The notes: a model not told the origin generated them from the letters alone. Positions 1 to 8,178 are shown, counted from the stretch's first letter. The stretch is 31,277 nt of DNA from an uncultured Clostridia bacterium (GCA_904502225.1 CAJGDO010000015.1:1-31277); one strand, 5' to 3'. Translations and numbers: made by a program.

Positions 1-27
1 AACAGTAAAGACGCTTATTTACAATAA
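1..27 (+). CDS. C-terminal end of an upstream gene (possibly rpmI, ribosomal protein L35)
   Basis: The first 27 bases can be read as eight codons (NSKDAYLQ) followed by TAA. In most bacteria rpmI (L35) lies directly before rplT, so this may be its tail. The eight residues are not diagnostic of L35, so the assignment rests on gene order alone. Confidence 0.3.
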   Translation, partial: NSKDAYLQ

Positions 28-54
28 GTAATACTATTTTAAGGAGAATTTATC

Positions 55-405
55 ATGCGTATTAAAAGAGCAGTGAACGCTGTAAAAAAGCGTAGAAAAA
101 TATTAAAACTTGCCAAAGGTTATTTTGGTGGCAGAAGCAAGAGATATAGAGTAGCAAGAGAAGCCGTTATGAAGGCTCAACTTTATGCTTACTATGGCAG
201 AAAGGCAAAGAAAAGAGATTTCCGTGCTTTATGGATTGCAAGAATCAATGCAGGTGCAAGACTTAACGGTTTATCTTACAGCAAATTAATGTTCGGTCTT
301 AAAAAGGCTGGCATTGACCTAAACAGAAAGGTTCTTGCTGAAATCGCAGTTTCTGATGCTGCTGCATTTACCGTTCTTTGTGAAAAAGCAAAGGCAAATA
401 TCTAA
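55..405 (+). CDS. rplT: 50S ribosomal protein L20
   Basis: Ribosomal protein L20 binds 23S rRNA early in assembly of the large subunit; in several bacteria it also represses its own infC-rpmI-rplT operon. The 116-residue length is typical. The N-terminus (MRIKRAVNAVKKRRKILKLA) is the strongly basic L20 extension, and the segment YAYYGRKAKKRDFRALWIAR at about residues 42-61 is the family signature. The start ATG follows an AAGGAG ribosome site at 41-46. It is probably the last gene of its operon, because a hairpin lies just downstream. Nothing unusual is seen. Confidence 0.98.
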   Translation: MRIKRAVNAVKKRRKILKLAKGYFGGRSKRYRVAREAVMKAQLYAYYGRKAKKRDFRALWIARINAGARLNGLSYSKLMFGLKKAGIDLNRKVLAEIAVSDAAAFTVLCEKAKANI

Positions 406-415
406 TAAAAAACGT

Positions 416-452
416 AAAGCCTACCTTGAAGATAAGATAGGCTTTAATTTGA
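416..452 (+). terminator. Probable intrinsic terminator after rplT
   Basis: AAAGCCTA (416-423) pairs with TAGGCTTT (438-445), followed by a T-rich stretch. The T run is interrupted (TTTAATTTGATTTT), so termination may be partial and allow read-through into the methyltransferase gene that starts at 457. Confidence 0.6.
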
Positions 453-456
453 TTTT

Positions 457-1194
457 ATGATTAGTTCAAAACAAAACACACTAATTAAAGAAATTCGCTC
501 GTTAAAAGACAAAAAATTTCGTGATAAACTTAACGTGTTCGTGCTTGAAGGGGTTAAGCCCGTCAAAGAAGGCGTTGATTTTAAGTTGCCTATTAGAGAG
601 ATTGTGTTGACCGAAAAGCACCTTTCGGATTTTTCCGATTGTGGCTATAAGGTTGAAGTGGTCAGCCAAGAAGTTTTTAAGTCGATAAGCGAAGAAGTTT
701 CGCCACAAGGCGTTTTGGCAGTGGTTTATAAAGGCGAAAACAAAATTGTTTCGCCAAACGGCTCTTGTCTATTATTAGACGGGGTTTCCGACCCAAATAA
801 CGTTGGGGCGATTATAAGGACTGCCGTTGCAAGTGGCTATAACGATATTTACTTGACCACTGCTTGTGCCGATGCATATTCGCAAAAGTCGGTTAGATGC
901 AGTATGAGCGGGATTTTTAGGGCAAATATTATGCGTGGCGAGGTTGAAGAACTTTTAAGCGTTATAAACTTGCCAATCGTTGTTGCCGATATGGGCGGGC
1001 AGAACGTTTTTGACCTTGACCTAAACAAGCCTTGTTGCTTGGTTATAGGAAGCGAGGGGAATGGAGTTAGTGATTTTGTTAAAGATAAGGCAGATTTGAC
1101 GGTTAAAATACCTATGGAAAACGGTATGGAAAGCCTAAACGCATCAGTTTCAGCAGGAATTTTGATGTATGCCTTAAAAAGAAAAAACGGTTAA
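457..1194 (+). CDS. TrmH/SpoU-family RNA methyltransferase
   Basis: This predicted SPOUT-class enzyme transfers a methyl group from S-adenosylmethionine to a ribose 2'-OH in rRNA or tRNA. The N-terminal ~95 residues fit the SpoU substrate-binding domain. The C-terminal part carries the three family motifs: LLLDGVSDPNNVGAIIRTA near residue 105, VIGSEGNGVSD near 197, and IPMENGMESLNASVSAGI near 218, which together form the trefoil-knot cofactor site. A length of 245 aa is usual for RlmB/TsnR-like members. The gene next to rplT in Firmicutes is often of this type. No good ribosome site precedes the ATG, which lies 11 nt after the hairpin stem. The exact RNA target cannot be told from sequence. 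Confidence 0.92.
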   Translation: MISSKQNTLIKEIRSLKDKKFRDKLNVFVLEGVKPVKEGVDFKLPIREIVLTEKHLSDFSDCGYKVEVVSQEVFKSISEEVSPQGVLAVVYKGENKIVSPNGSCLLLDGVSDPNNVGAIIRTAVASGYNDIYLTTACADAYSQKSVRCSMSGIFRANIMRGEVEELLSVINLPIVVADMGGQNVFDLDLNKPCCLVIGSEGNGVSDFVKDKADLTVKIPMENGMESLNASVSAGILMYALKRKNG

Positions 1195-1223
1195 TAAACT
1201 TTACTATATAAGGAGAAAATATA

Positions 1224-1961
1224 ATGTCAGGACATTCTCACGCAGCCAATATTGCTGCAAAAAAAGCAAAGACTGATGCCGCAAAGGGCAAGATTTTTAC
1301 AAAGGTCGGCAGGGAAATTGCAGTTGCTGCAAAATCTAACCCAGACCCAAGCACCAACTCAAAACTTGCTGATGCTATTGCAAAGGCAAAAGCAGTTAAT
1401 ATGCCAAACGACAACATTAAAAGATGTATCGCAAAGGCATCTGGCGAACTTTCTGGTGCAAACTATGAAGAATTGACTTATGAAGGATACGGCCCAGCAG
1501 GCAGTGCTATTATCGTTAAAACTTTAACTGACAACAAAAACAGAACTGTTGACTTTGTTAGAACGGCTATGAGAAAACACGGTGGCACTTTGGGCAATTC
1601 AGGTTGCGTTTCGTTCACTTTCTCAACTGTTGGCGTTATCGTTATTGAAAGAACGGCTGATTTAGAAGAAGACGTTGTTATGGAATATGCTTTAGAAGCC
1701 GGTGCAGACGACTTTATTACTGAAGACGATGCATTTATAGTTCACACTTCGGTTGCAAACTTCTCTGGCGTAAGAAAGTATCTTGAAGAAAAGGGCTTAA
1801 ACTTCTTTGAAGCACAAATCGAAATGATACCACAAAACAAAATCACTTTATCTGGTGATGAATTAGTTAAGTTCAACAAGTTGGTTGATGCTCTTGATGA
1901 CCTTGACGACGTGCAAAACGTTTACCATAACGTTGACCTTCCAGAAGTAGAACAAGAATAA
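1224..1961 (+). CDS. YebC/PmpR family transcriptional regulator or translation factor
   Basis: The 245-residue protein begins MSGHSHAANIAAKKAKTDAA, a close match to the family signature MAGHSKWANI, and contains the conserved region YEGYGPAGSAIIVKTLTDNK near residue 91, ending in the acidic C-terminus typical of YebC. Family members have been described as DNA-binding regulators, and more recently as factors that help ribosomes through proline-rich stretches. In many bacteria the gene lies upstream of ruvCAB, as here, with a protease gene intervening. An AGGAGA ribosome site at 1211-1216 supports the start. A strong terminator follows. Confidence 0.95.
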   Translation: MSGHSHAANIAAKKAKTDAAKGKIFTKVGREIAVAAKSNPDPSTNSKLADAIAKAKAVNMPNDNIKRCIAKASGELSGANYEELTYEGYGPAGSAIIVKTLTDNKNRTVDFVRTAMRKHGGTLGNSGCVSFTFSTVGVIVIERTADLEEDVVMEYALEAGADDFITEDDAFIVHTSVANFSGVRKYLEEKGLNFFEAQIEMIPQNKITLSGDELVKFNKLVDALDDLDDVQNVYHNVDLPEVEQE

Positions 1962-1986
1962 AAAATATAAAAACAAGTATAAAAAA

Positions 1987-2035
1987 ACTCATCTTGCCAA
2001 AACTAAAAATATCAGTGGTAAGATGGGTTTTTTAT
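1987..2035 (+). terminator. Intrinsic terminator after the YebC gene
   Basis: CTCATCTTGCCA (1988-1999) pairs with TGGTAAGATGGG (2016-2027), with G-T pairs, and is followed by a T-rich run (TTTTTTATTT). Confidence 0.9.
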
Positions 2036-2100
2036 TTAACTTTATCAATAATTTTTAATAATTATCACTGTTAAAAATATCCACAAAATCGTTTGGCAGT

Positions 2101-2149
2101 CCTTTCACTCCACAATTTTGTGGAGTGAAAGGGCGATTCTTCGCCCTTT
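2101..2149 (+). promoter_or_regulatory. Two mutually exclusive hairpins, the second resembling a terminator
   Basis: A perfect 15-bp inverted repeat with a 2-nt loop occupies 2101-2132 (left arm starts CCTTTCACTCC). A second hairpin, AAAGGGCGA (2128-2136) with TCGCCCTTT (2141-2149), is followed by T-rich sequence. The second hairpin's left arm overlaps the first hairpin's right arm, so both cannot form together. This is the geometry of an attenuator, but I see no coding gene that the structure would end. Confidence 0.5.
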
Positions 2150-2164
2150 TATTATTTTAAAATA

Positions 2165-2193
2165 TTGATTTTTTTATCTAATTATGGTAGTAT
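2165..2193 (+). promoter_or_regulatory. Predicted sigma-A promoter of the protease gene
   Basis: TTGATT (2165-2170), a 17-nt spacer, and TAGTAT (2188-2193). Transcription would start near 2200, giving a leader of about 70 nt. Confidence 0.6.
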
Positions 2194-2268
2194 ATTGATA
2201 GAAAGATAAAAATTAAGATAATTTTAAGGTTTATATAATAAAATATTAGTAAACAGTTGGAGAAATAT

Positions 2269-3540
2269 ATGAAAAAAAGCATTAAAAGAGCAATAACTTT
2301 TGTTTGTGCATTCGCACTTGTTTTAATACTTTCAAGTTGTTCGGTTTTCTTAAAGTTTGATAATTCAAATGCAAGTGATTGGGTAAGCAAAACGGTAAAC
2401 GTCACCCTTAATCAGCAACTAATTTTTGCGGACACGGGCATATATTCTGGAACGCCAATCACAAACAGCGTGGTTTTTAATGCTGATGAAAACACTGAAG
2501 ACTTGTCGGGTATAGAATGTGCTAAAAAGGTAAGGCGTTCGGTTGTTAAAATTGAAATCACCATTGACAAAGCATCTTCGCTTGCAAGTGGTGTTATCGT
2601 TGACATTGAAGGCGGTTTAGGTGCAAACGAATATTACGTTTTAACCTGCTATCACGTTGTTTCAAGCGGCGGCAACATAACCATTTACGTGCCAGACGAC
2701 AATGCAAGAAATGATGGCGACCTTGATTATGATAGCGACGGCTATACTTTTAAGGGGGTTATCGGAACAAAAAATTTACCAAGTGGCAAAGAGGACGTTA
2801 TGCTAATTGGTGGGGATAGGGAAACGGACGTTGCTGTTTTGAAACTCTCTGTTGGTGATAGAGAAAATAGAAAGGGCGACCCTGTTTCAATAGAAAAAGC
2901 AAAAGTTGCACCAAGCACTTATCAATATCAACAAGGAGAGGAAGTTTTTGCAATAGGCAACCCTTCGGGCAACCTTCCTATGACTTATTTAGACGGCGTT
3001 ATCAGTTATGAAGATAGAATAGTTAGGCTTGAACCTGTTGGATACTTAAATTTGTTGCAACACAACTGTTTAATTACTCACGGCAGTTCGGGTGGTGGAC
3101 TTTTCAATATGAAAGGTCAACTTATGGGCATTACCAATTCGGGCAACGATGCGTATAAGGGCATGAATTACGCTATTCCGTTCTCGGGCGAAGAAGGTTT
3201 TATTGAGATTGCAAAACAACTTATTCTTACAAACACAACCAAAAACTTTGGCTACGTTCAAGGCAGATGGGTTTTAGGTATGACGGTAAAAACCGCACAA
3301 ACTGAAATAAATGGAAGCAATGTGTTTATAGATTTGGTTGTTGATTATAGCAGTTGTTATAACTTGTTGCAAGTTGGCGATTATATAACCAATATTAAGT
3401 GCGTCAAGAAAGGCTACACCACACTTGATTACGCTATTCAAAACGAAGACGAACTTGAAGAAGTGATATATTTGCTCCGTGAATATGTTTGCGTTGGCGA
3501 CACTATCCAGTTTACAGTTGCAAGAAGGACGGCTGAATAA
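2269..3540 (+). CDS. Secreted trypsin-like serine protease lipoprotein (S1C/HtrA-like)
   Basis: This is a predicted extracytoplasmic protease anchored as a lipoprotein. The start at 2269 is chosen over an in-frame TTG at 2257 because GGAG (2259-2262) sits 6 nt upstream. Residues 1-24 form a lipoprotein signal ending in LSSC, with Cys24 as the lipidation site. The catalytic triad is visible: His129 in CYHVV, Asp187 in ETDVAVLKL, and Ser274 in GSSGG. An acidic insertion rich in Asp and Gly lies between His and Asp (about 143-160). The last ~100 residues could be a diverged PDZ-like domain (LLQVGDYITNIKC), but the match is weak. It stands alone with its own promoter and terminator. The family handles envelope protein quality control; the substrate is unknown. 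Confidence 0.88.
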   Translation: MKKSIKRAITFVCAFALVLILSSCSVFLKFDNSNASDWVSKTVNVTLNQQLIFADTGIYSGTPITNSVVFNADENTEDLSGIECAKKVRRSVVKIEITIDKASSLASGVIVDIEGGLGANEYYVLTCYHVVSSGGNITIYVPDDNARNDGDLDYDSDGYTFKGVIGTKNLPSGKEDVMLIGGDRETDVAVLKLSVGDRENRKGDPVSIEKAKVAPSTYQYQQGEEVFAIGNPSGNLPMTYLDGVISYEDRIVRLEPVGYLNLLQHNCLITHGSSGGGLFNMKGQLMGITNSGNDAYKGMNYAIPFSGEEGFIEIAKQLILTNTTKNFGYVQGRWVLGMTVKTAQTEINGSNVFIDLVVDYSSCYNLLQVGDYITNIKCVKKGYTTLDYAIQNEDELEEVIYLLREYVCVGDTIQFTVARRTAE

Positions 3541-3550
3541 TAAAAATTAA

Positions 3551-3584
3551 AAAGGCGTTTGGTTAAAGTCAAACGCCTTTTTCT
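3551..3584 (+). terminator. Intrinsic terminator after the protease gene
   Basis: AAAGGCGTTTG (3551-3561) pairs with CAAACGCCTTT (3570-3580), followed by TTCT. A second hairpin, TATGCCTTT with GAAAGGCATA (3584-3610), follows directly, without a T run. Confidence 0.85.
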
Positions 3585-3627
3585 ATGCCTTTTTCTTTTA
3601 GAAAGGCATAAAATATAACTTTAAAAT

Positions 3628-3656
3628 TTGACTTTTTTAATAAAATTTAGTACAAT
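3628..3656 (+). promoter_or_regulatory. Strong predicted sigma-A promoter of ruvC, implying a leaderless mRNA
   Basis: TTGACT (3628-3633), a 17-nt spacer, and TACAAT (3651-3656). A start point about 7 nt after the -10 box falls at or next to the ruvC ATG at 3664. No ribosome-binding sequence is present between promoter and ATG. Confidence 0.7.
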
Positions 3657-3663
3657 TTATAAT

Positions 3664-4158
3664 ATGATAATAGTTGGCTTTGACCCTGGCCTTGCAACGC
3701 TTGGCTATGGCGTTATTAAAACTGAACCAAGGGCTAAACCGCAAATGGTTGATTACGGCATTGTTTCCACCCCAAAAGATGAAAACCTTGCAGTAAGGCT
3801 TGCAATGATTGAAAAGGGTGTTAAACAAATTATTGAAAAGTTTAAGCCTGATGAAATTGCCATTGAAGAACTGTTCTTTGCCAAAAACGTTAAAACGGGT
3901 ATAGCCGTTGCACACGCAAGGGGGGTTGTGCTTTTAACCGCCATAAAAGAGTGTGGGAAAATTTTTGAATATACACCCCTTCAAATCAAGCAGGCTTTAA
4001 CGGGTTATGGCAGGGCGGATAAAAACCAAATTCAACAAATGGTAAAAACTATGCTTTGCTTAAAAGGCATTCCACGCCCAGATGACGCTGCCGATGCTTT
4101 GGCAGTTGCGTTATGCCACTCGCAAACAAACAAATTGGGCGGTTTATTTTCGTTATAG
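3664..4158 (+). CDS. ruvC: Crossover junction endodeoxyribonuclease RuvC
   Basis: RuvC cuts Holliday junctions in concert with the RuvAB branch-migration motor. The start at 3664 gives 164 residues and the canonical N-terminus MIIVGFDPG. An upstream TTG at 3628 would place 12 foreign residues before it and lies within the -35 box. The four catalytic acids are present: Asp7, Glu68 (in IAIEE), Asp141 and Asp144 (in RPDDAADALAVALCH). It is first of the ruvC-ruvA-ruvB-queA run, with 7 nt to ruvA. Initiation is probably leaderless, because the promoter ends only 7 nt before the ATG. Confidence 0.96.
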   Translation: MIIVGFDPGLATLGYGVIKTEPRAKPQMVDYGIVSTPKDENLAVRLAMIEKGVKQIIEKFKPDEIAIEELFFAKNVKTGIAVAHARGVVLLTAIKECGKIFEYTPLQIKQALTGYGRADKNQIQQMVKTMLCLKGIPRPDDAADALAVALCHSQTNKLGGLFSL

Positions 4159-4165
4159 GTGAATT

Positions 4166-4759
4166 ATGATAGGTTATATTAAGGGAAAAGTTTTAAGTGC
4201 CGTTGATAACGTGGTACTTTTAGAGAACAACGGGATAGGTTATGAAATAACCTGTTCTAACTCGGTTTTTGAAAAACTTTTAGCCGATAAACAAGGCGAA
4301 GTTTACACTTATCTTGCAGTTAGAGATGATGCCGTTTCGCTTTATGGATTTATAAGTTTAGAAGAAAAAAATATGTTCTTAAAACTTATAACTGTTTCGG
4401 GTGTCGGCCCAAAAATGGGCATCACCGTTTTATCTTCAATCGATATTCCTTCGCTTGCCACAATGATTGCAACCTCTGATATTAAAGGGTTATCAAAGAT
4501 TAAAGGGCTTGGCAAGAAAACGGCTGAACGCATTATCGTTGAGTTAAGGGAAAAGGTTGAAGCGTCTTATAAGCAAGACACCGATAAGACACAAGAACCA
4601 ATTATTGACCAAACAAAAGAAGATGAAGATGCAATAATTGCACTTATGAGTTTGGGCTTTACCAAGTCAGAATGTGTTAGGGCTATTAAACAAGCAAAAG
4701 AAAACGGCGTTAAGACCATTGAACAACTTATTGCTTATTGCATTAAAAACATAAAGTAG
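4166..4759 (+). CDS. ruvA: Holliday junction branch migration protein RuvA
   Basis: RuvA forms tetramers that clamp the four-way junction and load the RuvB motor. The 197-residue protein shows the usual three parts: an OB-fold N-terminal domain (MIGYIKGKV..., with GIGYEI), a helix-hairpin-helix middle (LITVSGVGPKMGITVLSS and IKGLGKKTAERIIVELR), and a C-terminal RuvB-binding domain (ALMSLGFTKSECVRAIKQA) joined by an acidic linker. It follows ruvC after 7 nt with an AGGTG site, and ruvB begins 6 nt after its stop, so the three are co-transcribed. Confidence 0.97.
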   Translation: MIGYIKGKVLSAVDNVVLLENNGIGYEITCSNSVFEKLLADKQGEVYTYLAVRDDAVSLYGFISLEEKNMFLKLITVSGVGPKMGITVLSSIDIPSLATMIATSDIKGLSKIKGLGKKTAERIIVELREKVEASYKQDTDKTQEPIIDQTKEDEDAIIALMSLGFTKSECVRAIKQAKENGVKTIEQLIAYCIKNIK

Positions 4760-4765
4760 GATAGT

Positions 4766-5815
4766 ATGGAAGAAGAAAGATTAATTCAAAGCACCTCAAA
4801 CCAAATGGAAAGCGATTTTGAAAACGTTTTACGCCCAAAGTCTATGGACGGCTACGTTGGGCAAGAAAAGGTCAAGGATAACTTGGCTGTTGCTATCGCT
4901 GCGTCTAAATTAAGGGAAGATGCACTTGACCACGTTTTGCTTTACGGCCCAGCGGGGTTAGGTAAAACAACGCTTGCACACATTATAGCAAGTGAACTTG
5001 GCACTCAAATTAAAATCACCAGTGGCCCAGCAATAGAAAGAGCGGGTGACTTGGCGGCTATTTTAACCAACCTTAATGAAAGGGACGTGTTGTTTATCGA
5101 TGAAATACACAGGCTTAATCACAACGTTGAAGAAATTTTATATCCTGCGATGGAAGACTTTACGCTTGATTTTATAATCGGAAAAGGTCCATCTGCAAAG
5201 AACGTGCAGTTGCCACTTCCAAAATTCACGCTTATCGGTGCAACCACCAAAGCAGGTATGCTATCTTCGCCATTAAGGGATAGGTTTGGCGTTATTTGCA
5301 GGCTTGAAAACTATTCAAATGAAGAACTAACGGAAATAGTTTTGCGTGCAGCCGTTATGCTTGGTCAATCAATTGAGCCAGCCGCCGCACAAGAAATAGC
5401 AAAAAGAAGCCGTGGCACGCCAAGAATTGCAAACAGGCTTTTACGCCGTGTTAGAGATTTTGCCGTTGTTAAAGGGCACGACAAAATTTTATTATCTGAT
5501 GCACAAAGCACATTAAAAATGTTAGAAATAGACGAACTTGGTTTAGATGCGATTGACGTTAAACTCTTAAAGTCTATGGCAACAAAGTTTAACGGTGGGC
5601 CTTGCGGGCTTGACACGTTGGCGGCGACCATTAACGAAGATGGAAACACCATTGAAGACGTTTACGAGCCATATTTATTGCAACTAGGGTTTATTGCCCG
5701 CACGCCAAGGGGCAGAGTTTTACTAAAACGTGGTTATGAACACATTGGTTTAGAAATGCCAAAAGGCAAGTCTGAACAATTTTCAATGTTTGAGATGCAA
5801 GATGAAAACAAGTGA
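4766..5815 (+). CDS. ruvB: Holliday junction branch migration ATPase RuvB
   Basis: RuvB is the hexameric AAA+ motor that drives branch migration on RuvA-bound junctions. Key elements are visible in the 349-residue protein: Walker A GPAGLGKTT (61-69), Walker B LFIDEIHRLN (Asp112, Glu113), the sensor region GATTKAGMLSSPLRDRFG, and the C-terminal winged helix containing GLDTLAATINEDGNTIEDVYEP and TPRGRVL. The last 14 nt overlap the start of queA, consistent with translational coupling in the ruv-queA-tgt arrangement common in Gram-positive bacteria. Confidence 0.98.
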   Translation: MEEERLIQSTSNQMESDFENVLRPKSMDGYVGQEKVKDNLAVAIAASKLREDALDHVLLYGPAGLGKTTLAHIIASELGTQIKITSGPAIERAGDLAAILTNLNERDVLFIDEIHRLNHNVEEILYPAMEDFTLDFIIGKGPSAKNVQLPLPKFTLIGATTKAGMLSSPLRDRFGVICRLENYSNEELTEIVLRAAVMLGQSIEPAAAQEIAKRSRGTPRIANRLLRRVRDFAVVKGHDKILLSDAQSTLKMLEIDELGLDAIDVKLLKSMATKFNGGPCGLDTLAATINEDGNTIEDVYEPYLLQLGFIARTPRGRVLLKRGYEHIGLEMPKGKSEQFSMFEMQDENK

Positions 5816-6824
5816 TTTTGATTATTTTTTACCAGAACAATTAATTGCTCAAACACCGGCAAGCCCAAGGGATAGTTCAAGGCTTTTGGTTTACGATAGA
5901 AAAGCCGATAAGGTTAGCCATAAGCACTTTTACGATATAGTTGATTACTTAAAAGAGGGCGACGTTTTGGTTAGAAACAACACCAAAGTTTTGCCTGCAC
6001 GTATGTTTGCGTTCACTCCAAACGGCGGAAAGGTTGAAGTGCTTTTACTAAAACGCTTTGACTTAAACGAGTGGGAAGTGCTAGTTAAACCGGGCAAAAA
6101 GGCAAAACCAGGTGCAAAACTTACCATTTCAAGCGAGTTGTCGTTAGAAGTCCTTTCAACCATTGAAGAAAGTGGCAGTCGCCGTGTTAAGTTTATTTAT
6201 GACGGGGTGTTTGAAGACGTTATTTCTCGTGTTGGGGAAATGCCTTTGCCACCTTATATAACAGAGAAGTTAAAGGACCAATCAAGGTATCAAACAGTTT
6301 ACGCCAAGGTTGACGGTTCTGCCGCAGCACCAACGGCTGGATTACATTTTACCGATGAGTTAATCCAAAAAATAAAGGATAAGGGCGTGGAAGTGGTTGA
6401 CGTGTTGTTGCACGTTGGTTTAGGCACTTTCAGACCTGTTAAAACCGATGATATTTTAGAGCATCATATGCACTCTGAATATTACGAAATTGACGAGGGT
6501 GCCGCCCAAAAGATAAATAAGGCAAAACAAGAGGGCAGAAGGATTATCGCAGTCGGCACCACAAGTGTTAGAACGTTAGAAAGTGCAAGTGATGAAAATG
6601 GTTTTGTTAAGCCTATAAAGGATAACACCGAGATTTTTATTTATCCACCTTATAAATTTAAGTGTGTTGATGGGCTTATCACAAACTTTCATCTTCCAAA
6701 ATCAACCCTTTTAATGCTAGTTTCAGCCCTTTGCTCCCGTGAAAAAATGCTTGACATTTATAATGTTGCTGTAAATGAAAAATATAGGTTTTTCTCGTTT
6801 GGTGATGCATGTTTGTTCTTATAA
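5802..6824 (+). CDS. queA: S-adenosylmethionine:tRNA ribosyltransferase-isomerase QueA
   Basis: QueA transfers the ribosyl moiety of S-adenosylmethionine to preQ1 in tRNA, forming epoxyqueuosine. The chosen ATG at 5802 gives 340 residues beginning MKTSDFDYFLPEQLIAQTP, the standard family N-terminus; a TTG at 5790 would add four residues and is less likely. Conserved segments include RDSSRLLVYDR, VRNNTKVLPARMF, and the C-terminal TNFHLPKSTLLMLVSALC. It overlaps ruvB by 14 nt. The stop codon TAA (6822-6824) lies inside the first copy of the structured repeat (6818-6925), so the repeat abuts the coding end exactly. Confidence 0.97.
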   Translation: MKTSDFDYFLPEQLIAQTPASPRDSSRLLVYDRKADKVSHKHFYDIVDYLKEGDVLVRNNTKVLPARMFAFTPNGGKVEVLLLKRFDLNEWEVLVKPGKKAKPGAKLTISSELSLEVLSTIEESGSRRVKFIYDGVFEDVISRVGEMPLPPYITEKLKDQSRYQTVYAKVDGSAAAPTAGLHFTDELIQKIKDKGVEVVDVLLHVGLGTFRPVKTDDILEHHMHSEYYEIDEGAAQKINKAKQEGRRIIAVGTTSVRTLESASDENGFVKPIKDNTEIFIYPPYKFKCVDGLITNFHLPKSTLLMLVSALCSREKMLDIYNVAVNEKYRFFSFGDACLFL

Positions 6825-6925
6825 ACTTCGTTATGCTTCGTTTCTGTGCAAGCCAACCAACTTTAATGACCAAAAGGTCTATTAAATCTGCTCGTTTGCA
6901 CGAGCCTAGCCTAACTCGTTTCTAA
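6818..6925 (+). repeat. Structured hairpin repeat, copy A (108 nt)
   Basis: It begins CTTATAAACTTCG and ends CTCGTTTCTAA, the same ends as copies B and C. The two ends pair with each other through an asymmetric internal loop. An inner helix pairs GTGCAA with TTGCAC. The apical hairpin is AATGACC-AAAA-GGTC-T-ATT with one unpaired T on the 3' side. It lies between queA and tgt and includes the queA stop codon. No protein is encoded. Confidence 0.8.
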
Positions 6926-6966
6926 AAACAAACATTACTAATATAAGTTATACAAATTAAAAAATT

Positions 6967-8094
6967 ATGGAAAAATTTTATTATCAAACAATTAAACAAG
7001 ATGCTAAAACAGGTGCAAGGGCGGGTATTTTGCACACCCCACACGGCGATATTGAAACGCCAACCTTTATGCCTGTTGGCACGCAAGCCACTGTTAAGGG
7101 GGTTATGCCAAGGGATTTGAAAGAAACAAAAAGTCAAATTATCCTTGCCAACACATACCACCTTTATATGAGGCCGGGCGATGAGATAGTTAAAAAAGCA
7201 GGTGGTTTGCACAAGTTTATGGCTTGGGATAGACCTATTTTGACCGATAGTGGTGGCTTTCAAGTCTTTTCGCTTGCTAAACTTAACAAGATTAAAGATG
7301 ATGGCGTTTACTTTAACTCGCACGTTGATGGTAGTTTGCATTTTATCACACCTGAAAAGGCGATTGAAATTGAAAACAACCTTGGTGCAGACATTATAAT
7401 GGCGTTTGACCAATGTTCGCCTTATGGTGCTGACTATAAAGAGTCAAAAGTGGCTTTTGAAAGGACGCTGAAGTGGCTTGATAGGTGTTATATCAAGCAC
7501 CAAAACCCAGAGCAAGCCTTATTCCCAATCGTGCAAGGCAATATGTATAAAGATTTAAGGAAACAAAGTCTTAAAGAAACCATACCTTATGCTAAATACG
7601 GTATTGCAATCGGTGGGCTTTCGGTTGGCGAGCCAAAACCACTTATGTATGAAATTATGGACGATTTATACGAGCATTACCCAACCCATATTCCACGCTA
7701 TTTAATGGGCGTTGGCAGTCCTGACTGTTTGGTTGAAGGGGTTATGCGTGGTATCGATATGTTTGACTGCGTGCTTGCAACAAGAGTTGGCAGAAACGGA
7801 ACGGCTTTAACCGAAAACGGAAAAGTTGTGGTTAGAAATGGGGCTTATAAAGAAGATTTTACGCCACTTGACCCTAAATGCGATTGCTATTGCTGTCAAA
7901 ATTACACCAAGGCTTACTTAAGGCATATGATAAACGTGAACGAAATGATGGGTGCAATGATGATAAGTTTGCATAACATTTCTTATCTAAACAGACTTAT
8001 GCGTGAGATGAGGGAGGCCATTTTGCAAGATTCTTTTACCGAATTTAGACAAGAATTTTACAAGAAAACGGGCAATACCTATCCTAAAATTTAA
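6967..8094 (+). CDS. tgt: tRNA-guanine transglycosylase
   Basis: Tgt exchanges guanine-34 for preQ1 in tRNAs with GUN anticodons, the step before QueA. The 375-residue protein has the acid/base region LTDSGGFQVFSL (Asp94), the nucleophile Asp267 in DMFDCVLATRVGRNGTAL, the substrate loop GGLSVGEPKP, and the zinc site (Cys305, Cys307, Cys310 in CDCYCC, plus a His about 26 residues later). The usual Pro before the TR motif is Ala here. It is separated from queA by repeat copy A. No clear ribosome site precedes the ATG; a weak -10-like TATAAG lies about 25 nt upstream. Confidence 0.97.
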   Translation: MEKFYYQTIKQDAKTGARAGILHTPHGDIETPTFMPVGTQATVKGVMPRDLKETKSQIILANTYHLYMRPGDEIVKKAGGLHKFMAWDRPILTDSGGFQVFSLAKLNKIKDDGVYFNSHVDGSLHFITPEKAIEIENNLGADIIMAFDQCSPYGADYKESKVAFERTLKWLDRCYIKHQNPEQALFPIVQGNMYKDLRKQSLKETIPYAKYGIAIGGLSVGEPKPLMYEIMDDLYEHYPTHIPRYLMGVGSPDCLVEGVMRGIDMFDCVLATRVGRNGTALTENGKVVVRNGAYKEDFTPLDPKCDCYCCQNYTKAYLRHMINVNEMMGAMMISLHNISYLNRLMREMREAILQDSFTEFRQEFYKKTGNTYPKI

Positions 8095-8121
8095 GTTAGG
8101 GCAAAAAAAATACAAAAACAC

Positions 8122-8150
8122 TTGATTTATACTAAAAAATAATTTACAAT
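8122..8150 (+). promoter_or_regulatory. Predicted sigma-A promoter of yajC
   Basis: TTGATT (8122-8127), a 17-nt spacer, and TACAAT (8145-8150), 28 nt before the yajC ATG. Confidence 0.65.
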
Positions 8151-8178
8151 ATAATAGAAAATAAAAAGGAGAGCAAAT

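Larger units (their letters stand above)
1962..2268. other. 307-nt intergenic region: terminator, overlapping hairpins, protease promoter
   Basis: No gene is supported here. The region holds the YebC terminator (1987-2035), two overlapping hairpins (2101-2149) and a promoter for the protease gene (2165-2193). The AT-rich stretch 2036-2100 shows nothing I can name. Confidence 0.6.

Noticed and set aside
3584..3610. Second terminator before ruvC
   Set aside because: The hairpin is sound, but no T run follows on either strand; it may only reinforce the preceding terminator.
5790..5801. TTG start for queA at 5790
   Set aside because: It adds four residues not seen in the family; the ATG at 5802 gives the standard N-terminus.
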